From NCBI GenBank assembly GCA_049596455.1, contig JBMYLP010000001.1:1-64000 (forward strand): a DNA stretch of 64,000 bases, given 5' to 3'. Source of the DNA: UBA7446 sp049596455. Lineage in GTDB: Bacteria; Bacteroidota; Bacteroidia; Flavobacteriales; Flavobacteriaceae. Within the stretch, counting starts at the first letter, position 1. Every line of letters starts with the position of its first letter. Of this stretch, positions 1-8,075 are shown one piece after another. The translations under genes and the position numbers were made by a program. Below the pieces are notes generated by a model that did no database searches, was not told the DNA's origin, and saw nothing but the letters and a program-made list of their open reading frames with translations.

Positions 1-72
1 ATTCGAACCCCCGGAGGTGTGACCCTCAACGGTTTTCAAGACCGCCGCATTCGACCACTCTGCCATTTCTCC
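1..72 (-). tRNA. tRNA-Ser (anticodon UGA), 3' end beyond the window
   Basis: The reverse complement of the first 72 bases starts with a GGAGAAA acceptor arm. It then shows a serine-type D arm, a seven-base anticodon loop CTTGAAA with anticodon TGA (complement at 36-38), the long variable arm expected of class II tRNAs, and the TTCGAAT of the T loop. The last part of the T stem, the acceptor 3' strand and the CCA end lie to the left of the window. The 5' end at 72 is set by the GGAGAAA arm. Confidence 0.95.
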
Positions 73-140
73 AATGGCTGCAAATATAGTCCCTTTTTTT
101 ATTTCTAAAAACGCATTTATTCCTTGTTTCTGCGAATGCC

Positions 141-148
141 TACATTTG
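141..148 (+). promoter_or_regulatory. -7 promoter element TACATTTG, 4 bases before the TauE-family ATG
   Basis: TACATTTG matches the Bacteroidota housekeeping -7 consensus TAnnTTTG. Only four bases (CGTT) separate it from the ATG at 153, so transcription probably begins at or next to the A of the start codon and the mRNA would be leaderless. The same element-CGTT arrangement precedes the SRP RNA at 55041-55052. No convincing -33 TTG at the usual 17-23 base spacing is seen. Confidence 0.6.
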
Positions 149-152
149 CGTT

Positions 153-908
153 ATGATTGATTTTCCCTACGATTTGTTATTGCTCATAGCCGCCGGACTT
201 TTTGCCGGATTTATAAATACCATGGCAGGAGGCGGCTCGTTACTTACGTTGCCCTTACTCATTTTTTTAGGGTTGCCCTCGGCAACTGCAAATGGAACCA
301 ATCGCATTGCCATTTTGGTTGCTACTGGCTCGGCAACCTTAGGTTTTAGGAGTAAAAAAATCAATTCTTACCCTTTTAGCTTGTACTTGGGTGGCGTCGC
401 ATTACTTGGTGCGCTACTGGGTGCAAGAATTGCTATTGACATTGATGGAAATGTATTTAACCGAATTTTAGCCATTATCATGATTGTGGTGGTAGTGCTT
501 ATGGTGTTTAAACCCAAATACAATGCCCTTGCTACTGCTCCAAGAACTACTGGCAAAACCCTTATCTGGTCTATGGTAGGATTCTTTTTTATTGGTATTT
601 ATGGCGGTTTTATCAATGCAGGAATTGGCTTTATTATGATGTTGTTTATGAACTATGTAAACCGCATGGACTTGATTCGAGTAAATGCCACCAAAGTGGC
701 TGTTGCGTTTATTTATACTACGGGAGCCTTAGCCACATTTGCTCTTTCCGGGCATATTGAATGGAAATATGGCGTCGCATTGGCAACTGGTAATGCTGCT
801 GGTGCTTATTTTGCCTCTCGATATTCGGTAAAAAAAGGCGAGGGCGTAATTAAAGCTGTTATGGTGACTATGGTAGTTGCTATGGCAATCAAACTCTGGT
901 TTTTTTAG
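153..908 (+). CDS. TauE/SafE-family membrane permease (sulfite exporter/TSUP type)
   Basis: This 251-residue, almost wholly hydrophobic protein belongs to the TauE/SafE (TSUP) family of inner-membrane permeases. Members move sulfite, sulfoacetate or other small organic and sulfur anions. The N-terminal stretch with the small-residue motif AGFINTMAGGGS (about residues 18-29) is typical of the family, as is the related repeat GIYGGFINAGIGF (about 147-159) in the second half, reflecting an internal duplication. Roughly eight membrane segments can be placed. It appears to be a single-gene unit, since the next gene begins 76 bases later and the promoter element at 141-148 lies just upstream. The substrate cannot be told from sequence. 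Confidence 0.9.
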   Translation: MIDFPYDLLLLIAAGLFAGFINTMAGGGSLLTLPLLIFLGLPSATANGTNRIAILVATGSATLGFRSKKINSYPFSLYLGGVALLGALLGARIAIDIDGNVFNRILAIIMIVVVVLMVFKPKYNALATAPRTTGKTLIWSMVGFFFIGIYGGFINAGIGFIMMLFMNYVNRMDLIRVNATKVAVAFIYTTGALATFALSGHIEWKYGVALATGNAAGAYFASRYSVKKGEGVIKAVMVTMVVAMAIKLWFF

Positions 909-984
909 TGTTGTGATGTAACATTATTTTTGATTGTTCGTTATACCCCTGAACCCAAGTCAATAGACTTAAAAATGAACAACC

Positions 985-3471
985 ATGAATCGGCAAATTT
1001 TCTCAAAAGCTTTTTGTGTATTTTTTTTACTTTTTAATACTATCGCAGCTACTGCTAGTATTCCCAAAACAGGTGCTATTTCGGGGCTTGTATATGATGC
1101 TTCCCTAAACCAGCCATTACCTTATGTAAGTGTGGTGCTTAGCAATGCCAACGGGGAAACAATAACAGGCGCAATTACAGATGAGAAAGGGTATTTTAAA
1201 CTCGATAAAATCCCTGAGGGTACACACTCACTTACCATACAATTTATTGGCTATAAAAAACATACGCAATCAGTTACTATTGGTGGCGATACGTATGTTG
1301 TTAAGCTCGATAAAATTGCTCTTATTGAAGAATCTACCGAGTTGGAAGGCGTAGATGTTATTGGTGAAGTATCAACCATACAGCAAAAAGTTGATAGAAA
1401 AGTTATTACAATTGGAAAAGATTTGGCAGCCGCTGGAACGGCTTCCGAACTATTGGTAGGCATCCCTTCCATCAACATTGACCCACAATCTGGGGCAATA
1501 AGCCTTCGAGGCAATGAGAATGTTCCCGTTATGGTGGATGGAAAGCTGTCTAATATTCCTGCCGCACAATTGCTAAAGCAGATTCCGTCTTCGGCAATCA
1601 AAGCGGTGGAGCTTATCACCAATCCATCGGCAAAATACAATCCAGATGGTATGAGTGGTATCATCAATATTGTACTTCACAAAAATCAACTTGTTGGTTT
1701 TAATGGCGCATTGAACGCCAATTGGAGCAAAGAAATAAATCCGAAATTCAACAGCGGACTTAATCTAAATTACCGCAAGGGAAAATTTAATGTCTATGGA
1801 AATTACAGCAACAACATTTCTAAAAATGCCAATCATGGTCAAATTGAACGTCCTCAAGACCTTTCTGAGCAGTATTTTAAGTTTTTTGATGAGCGAGAGT
1901 CGCATATTTTCAAGGTTGGTGTGGATGTCTATTTAAACGACAAAAACACAGTATCCCTATTTACAAGCCAGAATCCTGCTGAAAACAGCACAAACGGATC
2001 AACACGAACGGTTTCTTATGAAAAAAATATCGCATCTAACGATTATCAGAATTTTGATGCACAATCAGATAACACTTCAGCACAGTATAACTTTAACTAC
2101 AAACACGACTTCAATAAAGAAGGAAGTAATATTGAGCTAGAAGTAGATCATAATATTTTTGACTCAAAAAATCCTGTAGCGTTTACCTATCCGTTTCCTG
2201 TAAACACAAAAAATTACGATGACAAAAACGAAACTGATAGAAAACGAACAACCATCAACTTGGATTACGTTAACCCATTAACAGAGAACAGTAAATTGGA
2301 GTTAGGTGCCGAGGCGCGCTTATTTAATACACTCATTATGTTTTCTTCGACAGGGGAGTCTATTAATAGCAAAGGCGTTTTTGGACCAGCACCTGATACT
2401 GAATTTGACTACACTCGTGACATTTATTCCCTGTATGCTACTTATGGCGGAAAGCTAAATAAATGGACGTATCAGGTAGGAGTTAGAGCCGAGTCGGTTG
2501 AGGTTTCTGCTAACGCAAAAGAAACCCTCACAATAGGGAATACGAAGAAAACGGAGTTAAATCCATTTTCAAACGATTATACTCAGTTGTATCCTTCATT
2601 TTATTTGACCTATTCGCCCACAGAAAAAAAGTCGTACCAGCTGAGCTACAGTCGTCGTATAGACCGTCCTGGAATTGGTCAAGTAAATCCTATAAAAGAA
2701 TGGTCAACTCCGCTGGTTTCATCATATGGAAATCAAAAATTGCTACCACAGTTTACCAATTCGTTAGAAGTAAACCACACGCGTAGACTAAAAAACGGAT
2801 CTGTCACGGGCGGTGTGTTTTACCGTTCTATTTCAAATGAAATAAATCGTGCGTTGTATGTAGATAAAAGCGATGTAACATCTGGAAAGATAATTTTAAC
2901 ACACGACAATTTTGATGACTCTTCTGCATATGGTGTAGAGCTTTCGTCCAATTACAAACCTACAAAATGGTGGTCGTTTAATACCAGTTTTGATTTGTTC
3001 TCGCAAACCCAAAAAGGAATTGCAGAATATATTGATGTGCCTTTGGAGCAAGCCACGGTAGCTAATATTGTCAGAGATACCAATGTTGTAGATAACGTTT
3101 CATGGAATTTTAGAATGTATAACAGCTTAAGCGCAAGCAAAAAGCTAACCTTTACAGCGTTTCTATTTTACAGGGGGAAAAACAAAACGCTACAGTTTGA
3201 TATGCTTCCCATGTACTTTATGAATTTGGGCGCAAGATTAAATGTACTCAAGGGAAAAGGAACTGTAAATATTGGATTTAACGATGTTTTTGACACCATG
3301 AAATTTCGATTTGGTTCACGCTTGCCGTTTGAGCAAGAAGGTGAATTTAATTGGGAAAGCCGCACCGTTCAGCTTGGATTTAACTACCGTTTTGGTAGTG
3401 GGAAATACCGTGCTAAAGCAAGAAAACAACGCAATAATGATGAAAAAAGTGGTAGCGGAGGAATCTTTTAG
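985..3471 (+). CDS. TonB-dependent receptor / outer-membrane beta-barrel family protein
   Basis: This 828-residue protein has an N-terminal signal peptide of about 24 residues and then a carboxypeptidase-like regulatory (CarboxypepD_reg) domain, beginning around ISGLVYDASLNQPLPYVSV. A plug domain follows (about 110-230, with GISINID and LRGNENVPVMVDG type motifs), and then a long beta-barrel ending in aromatic strands. The layout fits the 'outer membrane beta-barrel' branch of TonB receptors that is common in Bacteroidota, not a SusC-type receptor. No SusD partner or glycan-degrading genes lie beside it. A perfect 5-base inverted repeat (957-961/966-970) lies just upstream and could be regulatory. 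The ligand is unknown. The adjacent sugar transporter gene hints at carbohydrate but does not establish it. Confidence 0.9.
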   Translation: MNRQIFSKAFCVFFLLFNTIAATASIPKTGAISGLVYDASLNQPLPYVSVVLSNANGETITGAITDEKGYFKLDKIPEGTHSLTIQFIGYKKHTQSVTIGGDTYVVKLDKIALIEESTELEGVDVIGEVSTIQQKVDRKVITIGKDLAAAGTASELLVGIPSINIDPQSGAISLRGNENVPVMVDGKLSNIPAAQLLKQIPSSAIKAVELITNPSAKYNPDGMSGIINIVLHKNQLVGFNGALNANWSKEINPKFNSGLNLNYRKGKFNVYGNYSNNISKNANHGQIERPQDLSEQYFKFFDERESHIFKVGVDVYLNDKNTVSLFTSQNPAENSTNGSTRTVSYEKNIASNDYQNFDAQSDNTSAQYNFNYKHDFNKEGSNIELEVDHNIFDSKNPVAFTYPFPVNTKNYDDKNETDRKRTTINLDYVNPLTENSKLELGAEARLFNTLIMFSSTGESINSKGVFGPAPDTEFDYTRDIYSLYATYGGKLNKWTYQVGVRAESVEVSANAKETLTIGNTKKTELNPFSNDYTQLYPSFYLTYSPTEKKSYQLSYSRRIDRPGIGQVNPIKEWSTPLVSSYGNQKLLPQFTNSLEVNHTRRLKNGSVTGGVFYRSISNEINRALYVDKSDVTSGKIILTHDNFDDSSAYGVELSSNYKPTKWWSFNTSFDLFSQTQKGIAEYIDVPLEQATVANIVRDTNVVDNVSWNFRMYNSLSASKKLTFTAFLFYRGKNKTLQFDMLPMYFMNLGARLNVLKGKGTVNIGFNDVFDTMKFRFGSRLPFEQEGEFNWESRTVQLGFNYRFGSGKYRAKARKQRNNDEKSGSGGIF

Positions 3472-3510
3472 TCTATATCAATATATTTGACCTTACACAT
3501 TGCGTAAGCG

Positions 3511-4860
3511 ATGTGCAGTCAAATACACTTTTTATTGAAAAACACTACGACTAAGAATTACAGTAGCCAAATAATACCCATTGCTATCATAGCGGGTTTA
3601 TTTTTTATTTTCGGCTTTGTTACATGGATTAATGGGGCGCTTATTCCCTTTATGAAAACCATTCACGAATTAACAGATGCTCAATCCTATTTAGTAGCAT
3701 CGGCTTCGTATATCTCTTTTGTGGTTATGGCATTGCCGTCAGCCTATGTGCTAAAAAGAACAGGCTATCGAAAAGGCATGTCCTTAGGACTACTAATTAT
3801 GGCAATGGGGGCACTTGTGTTTATTCCAGCTGCTCAAGCCAGAACGTATTGGATGTTTTTGGTGGCGATTTTTATACAAGGTACTGGAATGACATTGCTT
3901 CAAACAGCGTCAAACCCCTATATCACCATTCTGGGTCCCATTGATCGTGCGGCAAAAAGAATTGCCATAATGGGCATTGCCAACAAAGTGGCAGGTGGGT
4001 TAGGCTCTGTTATTTTTGGTGCATTGCTTTTAACAGGAATAGAAGGAGTACAAAAGCAATTAGCTGTTGTTTCAAATACGGAGAAGGCGGAATTGCTGAA
4101 TGCTATGGCAAATAGCGTCATTGTGCCATATCTTATCATGACTGCTGTTCTTGTGCTTTTGGGGCTGCTTATCAGAAAAGCTCCGCTTCCACACGTAGAG
4201 GCACCCGAGACACCTCAAAACAGTTCAGCGGGTCATATTAAAGCGTCTATTTTTAATTTCCCTCATTTATGGTTAGGTGTGCTTACGCTGTTTGCCTATG
4301 TTGGCGCTGAGGTTATTGCGGGAGATACCATTATTTCCTACGGAATTTCCTTAGGATTTCCTGTTGCTGATGCCAAATATTTTACCATGTATACGCTTTT
4401 GGCCATGGTGTTTACATACGCTCTTGGCATAGTACTGATACCAAAATATATCAGTCAAGACAATGCCCTAAAAATAAGTGCTGCCTTAGGTATAGTCTTT
4501 TCGCTTTGCATCATTAACACCAATGGGGCTACTTCTGTATTTTTTGTTGCTGCATTAGGTATTGCCAACGCATTGGTTTGGCCCGCCGTATGGCCCCTTA
4601 CACTCAAAGGATTGGGCAGTCTCACCAAAACAGCCTCTGCCTTGCTTATTATGGCAATTTCGGGAGGAGCAATAATTCCGCCCTTGTATGGAAGATTAGT
4701 GGATAAAAACAAATACGACCTTATCGCCTCGGGTGTTTCTGAAGCGGATGCCCTTTCAACAGCTTCCACAAGCAGCTACTGGATTTTATTGCCGTGCTAT
4801 GTGCTTATTCTCTATTATGCCTTAAATGGGCATAAGCTTAGAAGTAAAAAGATGGAGTAG
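3511..4860 (+). CDS. Sugar MFS transporter, FucP/GluP type
   Basis: This 449-residue, twelve-helix major facilitator belongs to the FucP/GluP branch (L-fucose or glucose/galactose proton symporters). The first helix region, IIAGLFFIFGFVTWINGALIP, is diagnostic, as are the NPYITILGP loop and the AISGGAIIPPLYG segment late in the protein. It should act in the inner membrane to import a hexose. The first ATG at 3511 is used here and is preceded by a TATATTTG element at 3482-3489. Homologues usually begin closer to the first helix, so a TTG at 3535 is a possible alternative start giving 441 residues. It lies 39 bases after the TonB receptor gene on the same strand, and outer-membrane and inner-membrane uptake may be linked. 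Confidence 0.9.
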   Translation: MCSQIHFLLKNTTTKNYSSQIIPIAIIAGLFFIFGFVTWINGALIPFMKTIHELTDAQSYLVASASYISFVVMALPSAYVLKRTGYRKGMSLGLLIMAMGALVFIPAAQARTYWMFLVAIFIQGTGMTLLQTASNPYITILGPIDRAAKRIAIMGIANKVAGGLGSVIFGALLLTGIEGVQKQLAVVSNTEKAELLNAMANSVIVPYLIMTAVLVLLGLLIRKAPLPHVEAPETPQNSSAGHIKASIFNFPHLWLGVLTLFAYVGAEVIAGDTIISYGISLGFPVADAKYFTMYTLLAMVFTYALGIVLIPKYISQDNALKISAALGIVFSLCIINTNGATSVFFVAALGIANALVWPAVWPLTLKGLGSLTKTASALLIMAISGGAIIPPLYGRLVDKNKYDLIASGVSEADALSTASTSSYWILLPCYVLILYYALNGHKLRSKKME

Positions 4861-4885
4861 CTCTTGTTTTTAATGATTTTCAGGC

Positions 4886-5998
4886 TTAATACGTTTCATA
4901 CGAAACAATCTCAAGTCCATACCCGGACATGCCTACACGCTTGATTTTATCACTGTTAGACAGCAGTTTTATTTTGTGAATCCCAACCGCGTGAATCATT
5001 TGTGCGCCAATGCCAAAATCTTTTTCGTCCATTTTACGTGTGTTCTCTTTTGGGTTTTGAATCACTTTTAGGTGCTCCAACAAGCGTTGTGCGGGTTGTA
5101 ATTGATTGATAAAAATCACAGCTCCTTTGCCTTCTTTTTCTATGTGCTTAAAAATGGCATCTAAAGAACTTGTTGCATTTTGGTTTAGAATGCGTAATAA
5201 ATCACTATTTAACTGTTGGGTGTGTACACGTGTCAGTACAGCCTCATCTGCTTCCCAAGTGCCCTTTGTTAGCGCAATGTGGATTTGGTTATTCGTGTTT
5301 TGATGAAAGGCACGAAGTCGAAACGTCCCATAGGTGGTTTCTACTTCAAAGTCTTCTTTCACTTCTATCAAACTATCGTGTTTCATGCGATAGCTTACCA
5401 AATCTTCAATGGAAACAAGCTTAAGGTCAAACGTATCTGCTACTTTTCGGAGTTGTGGTAAGCGCGCCATAGTGCCATCTTCGTTCATGATTTCTACAAT
5501 CACTCCAGCCGGTTGAAACCCTGCCAATCGCGCAAAATCAATAGCAGCTTCGGTATGCCCTGTACGACGTAATACCCCTCCTTCTTTTGCGGCTAACGGA
5601 AAAATGTGCCCAGGACGCAGAAAATCATGCGCAGTGGCATCAGGGCTGATTAGTTTTCGAACCGTTTTCGCCCGGTCTGCTACAGAAATCCCTGAAGTCA
5701 CACCATTCCCCTTTAGGTCAATGGAAACGGTAAAGGCAGTTCCCATAGGGTCGGTATTGTTACTCGCCATAGGGTAGAGGTCTAAGGCTTTGCAACGTTC
5801 TTCAGTGATGGGCGTACAAATTAACCCCCGACCTTCTTTTGCCATAAAGTTTATCATTTCTGGGGTAACCATTTCGGCGGCACCAACAAAATCTCCTTCG
5901 TTTTCACGATTTTCATCATCTACCACAATAATTACTTTTCCGTTTCGAATATCTTCGATGGCATCTTCAATACGGTCTAAACGAATGTCTTTTTTCAT
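4886..5998 (-). CDS. ribB: 3,4-dihydroxy-2-butanone-4-phosphate synthase with degenerate GTP cyclohydrolase II domain
   Basis: This 370-residue riboflavin enzyme is built like RibBA. Residues 1 to about 205 form an intact DHBP synthase domain, with the acidic metal/substrate loop DDENRENEGD at 27-36 and the catalytic HTE at 148-150. It makes the four-carbon riboflavin precursor from ribulose 5-phosphate. Residues from about 218 resemble GTP cyclohydrolase II (YGTFRLRAF, VLTRVHTQQL, IGAQMIHAVGI, KIKLLSNSDKIKRVGMSGYGLEIV). However, the segment at about 261-282 that should carry the three zinc-binding cysteines has none, and the RQEGRGIGL motif is replaced by NQLQPAQRL. That half is therefore unlikely to open GTP. 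It is the last gene of the ftsK-lolA-lptF operon and overlaps lptF by four bases. Confidence 0.9.
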   Translation of the reverse strand: MKKDIRLDRIEDAIEDIRNGKVIIVVDDENRENEGDFVGAAEMVTPEMINFMAKEGRGLICTPITEERCKALDLYPMASNNTDPMGTAFTVSIDLKGNGVTSGISVADRAKTVRKLISPDATAHDFLRPGHIFPLAAKEGGVLRRTGHTEAAIDFARLAGFQPAGVIVEIMNEDGTMARLPQLRKVADTFDLKLVSIEDLVSYRMKHDSLIEVKEDFEVETTYGTFRLRAFHQNTNNQIHIALTKGTWEADEAVLTRVHTQQLNSDLLRILNQNATSSLDAIFKHIEKEGKGAVIFINQLQPAQRLLEHLKVIQNPKENTRKMDEKDFGIGAQMIHAVGIHKIKLLSNSDKIKRVGMSGYGLEIVSYETY

Positions 5999-7437
5999 CT
6001 TTTCAATCTTTTTACAATTAGATTTAAGGGCACTTTTAAGTTTAATTTCATACGCTCCACATCAAAAACAGATTTGTCTTTACTGGCACGAACCGTGGCA
6101 ACTAAGCCTACAACAGTTAGCACAATAGAAATAAGCCATGCACCCCAAAAGGGATGAAGGCTGCCGTCCTCTGCGCTGTTTTTGAATAGTGTTCCAGCAA
6201 AATGATAGGTCAAAAATATGGTTAAAGCTACTACAATTGGCAATCCAAAGCCACCTTTTCTGATGATAGCACCAAGCGGAGCACCAACAAAAAACAATAA
6301 AATGGCAGCATATGCATTCACAAATTTGTCGTCGCGCCATAGCCGGTGGAGGTTTATCACTTTCTCACGAATAAAAAACACGCGTTTTTGGTTATTGAAA
6401 TTGCTGATTTGCATTTCAATATTTCGTTTTGCACCGTCCAAAATTCGTCTTTGCTGCCCTGTGGTATATAAATCCAAATAAGCTTTTTTTCCTTTGTAGC
6501 TATATTTTTTGTATGAACTTTTTAGTCTGTTAACAGATTTGATTCCCGTTCTGAGATATACGGTGTTGGCAAAACCTTCAATTTCCGAAACATAGCCTTT
6601 TGTTAATGAGTCTATGCTTTGGCTTAGCTCTTCAATGTTTTGCATTTTGAAGGTGTTGGTATAACTAGTTTCTTCTAAATCTACATTGTTAAATGCTCTT
6701 AAATCAATATTCATTGTGTATTGCTTAAAGGCAATTCGGCTATGCGGATCATTTTTTTTGCGTTTGTTCTTTTGCACAATTTCCTCATATCGATACCCGT
6801 CATACAAAACCAACTGCAAGCCTTCTTGTAGCTCTTCACTTTTAAGTTCGCCTCGTGCGGCTTTAATCACTACATTATTAATTTGATTGGGTGATTTTTC
6901 GTGGATGACTACCCCCTCAAGTAGCTTATCATTTTCGCCGTATTTTCTTTCCACTTTGATATTGCTTTCACCAATATCGTTAAACATACCTTCGGTTATT
7001 GCCAATGCTGGTCGCATTTTGGAAAGATTCTTTCTCAGGTTATACGTCTTGAATTCTGCCAGTGGAATTACAGTGTTGGCAACATAAAACGTGGCAAAAC
7101 AAGCTATGCTGTTAACAATGATAAGTGGGCGCATGGCGCGCATCAAGGAAATTCCTGCAGATTTCATGGCAGCAAACTCGTAGCGTTCTGCAAAACTCCC
7201 AAAAGTCATTATGGATGCCAAAAGGATTGTAAGCGGTAATACTAAGGGAACTAATTTTGGCGAATAATACAGTAAAAACCGAAGCAATACACTGATATCC
7301 AATCCTTTGCCAGCAAACTCATCAATAAAAACCCAGACGGTTTGAATGATGAAAATAAACATCAGAATAAAAAAGAAACTCACCAAAACAGTAAGATAAC
7401 TTTTTAAGATGTAACGGTCTATTAGCGGTAGCTTCAT
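5995..7437 (-). CDS. LptF/LptG-family lipopolysaccharide export permease
   Basis: This 480-residue inner-membrane permease of the LptF/LptG (YjgP/YjgQ) family provides the membrane part of the LptB2FG transporter that extracts lipopolysaccharide from the inner membrane. An N-terminal helix follows IDRYILKSYL, the usual opening of the family. Helices two and three include LLYYSPKLVPLVLPLTILLA, a large periplasmic domain spans about 110-370, and three C-terminal helices begin near NAYAAILLFFVGAPLGAIIRKGG. The gene overlaps ribB downstream by four bases (ATGA) and lolA upstream by one (TAATG), so translation is probably coupled. Many Bacteroidota have a second paralogue elsewhere, and sequence alone does not say whether this one is F or G. 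Confidence 0.92.
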   Translation of the reverse strand: MKLPLIDRYILKSYLTVLVSFFFILMFIFIIQTVWVFIDEFAGKGLDISVLLRFLLYYSPKLVPLVLPLTILLASIMTFGSFAERYEFAAMKSAGISLMRAMRPLIIVNSIACFATFYVANTVIPLAEFKTYNLRKNLSKMRPALAITEGMFNDIGESNIKVERKYGENDKLLEGVVIHEKSPNQINNVVIKAARGELKSEELQEGLQLVLYDGYRYEEIVQKNKRKKNDPHSRIAFKQYTMNIDLRAFNNVDLEETSYTNTFKMQNIEELSQSIDSLTKGYVSEIEGFANTVYLRTGIKSVNRLKSSYKKYSYKGKKAYLDLYTTGQQRRILDGAKRNIEMQISNFNNQKRVFFIREKVINLHRLWRDDKFVNAYAAILLFFVGAPLGAIIRKGGFGLPIVVALTIFLTYHFAGTLFKNSAEDGSLHPFWGAWLISIVLTVVGLVATVRASKDKSVFDVERMKLNLKVPLNLIVKRLKR

Positions 7438-8075
7438 TAAAATCTATCGATATAGTAGTTTGGATAGTCTGCCTCGGAAAAGACAAAAGTGTTTGGGGCT
7501 AAGGTTTTATTTGGTGTAAACGACCGCACGGTTAGTGTTGTCTCAGTTCCGTTTTCGCCTACTTCAATAAGTTTGTAAATATGTTTTGTTTTGGTATCGA
7601 TGCCCAAAAGCAAATAGGCTGCTTGCGCATAGGTGTCAATTGGGGTTAGCTTTACAAATTGTATTGTTCTGCCCCCGTATAAGGGTTGTGCAATATCCCA
7701 CGAAAACCGATATCCTTCTTTATAAAATGAAAATAGCTCGGAGGGATTCAGTCCTTCGCTAAGCTCGGTATCCACAGGTTCAATAAGCACTTCTTCGTTT
7801 TCTTTGTTAATGGTGTGCACATTTTTACCATCACTTAGTTGCTGAATACCCATCAAATTAAGTAGGTATTTATTGTCTTGCAATACCAATGTGCCTTGTT
7901 CTTTTTGCTTGATATATTCTTTTCGGTTTACCAATTCGTAACTAAATTCTATAGATATATTGGAATAATTGGCTAGAGTTTCAGAAACTTCTTCCAATAA
8001 TGTTGCAGCACGTTGATCTTGCGCAAATACAAATCCAGCGCTGAGTAGGCTAATAAATAAGAGTTTAATTTTCAT
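7437..8075 (-). CDS. lolA: LolA-family outer-membrane lipoprotein carrier
   Basis: This 212-residue secreted protein has a clear signal peptide (hydrophobic core LLFISLLSAGFVFA, cleaved near residue 18) and a LolA-like half-barrel domain. LolA carries lipoproteins across the periplasm from the LolCDE complex to the outer membrane. Landmarks are the early FSYELVNRKEYIKQKEQGTLVLQ strand pair, LSDGKNVHTINKENEEVLI and the late TLTVRSFTPNKTL. Its start lies 11 bases inside the end of ftsK and its stop overlaps the start of lptF by one base. The trio links cell division, lipoprotein sorting and LPS export in a single transcript. Confidence 0.9.
   Translation of the reverse strand: MKIKLLFISLLSAGFVFAQDQRAATLLEEVSETLANYSNISIEFSYELVNRKEYIKQKEQGTLVLQDNKYLLNLMGIQQLSDGKNVHTINKENEEVLIEPVDTELSEGLNPSELFSFYKEGYRFSWDIAQPLYGGRTIQFVKLTPIDTYAQAAYLLLGIDTKTKHIYKLIEVGENGTETTLTVRSFTPNKTLAPNTFVFSEADYPNYYIDRF

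Noticed and set aside
957..970. AAGTC-AATA-GACTT hairpin upstream of the TonB receptor
   Set aside because: Five base pairs only, and followed by A residues rather than T on the coding strand; not called as a terminator or operator.
3498..3513. Inverted repeat CATTGC/GCGATG before the sugar transporter
   Set aside because: Six imperfect pairs including a G-T, no T tract; likely chance.
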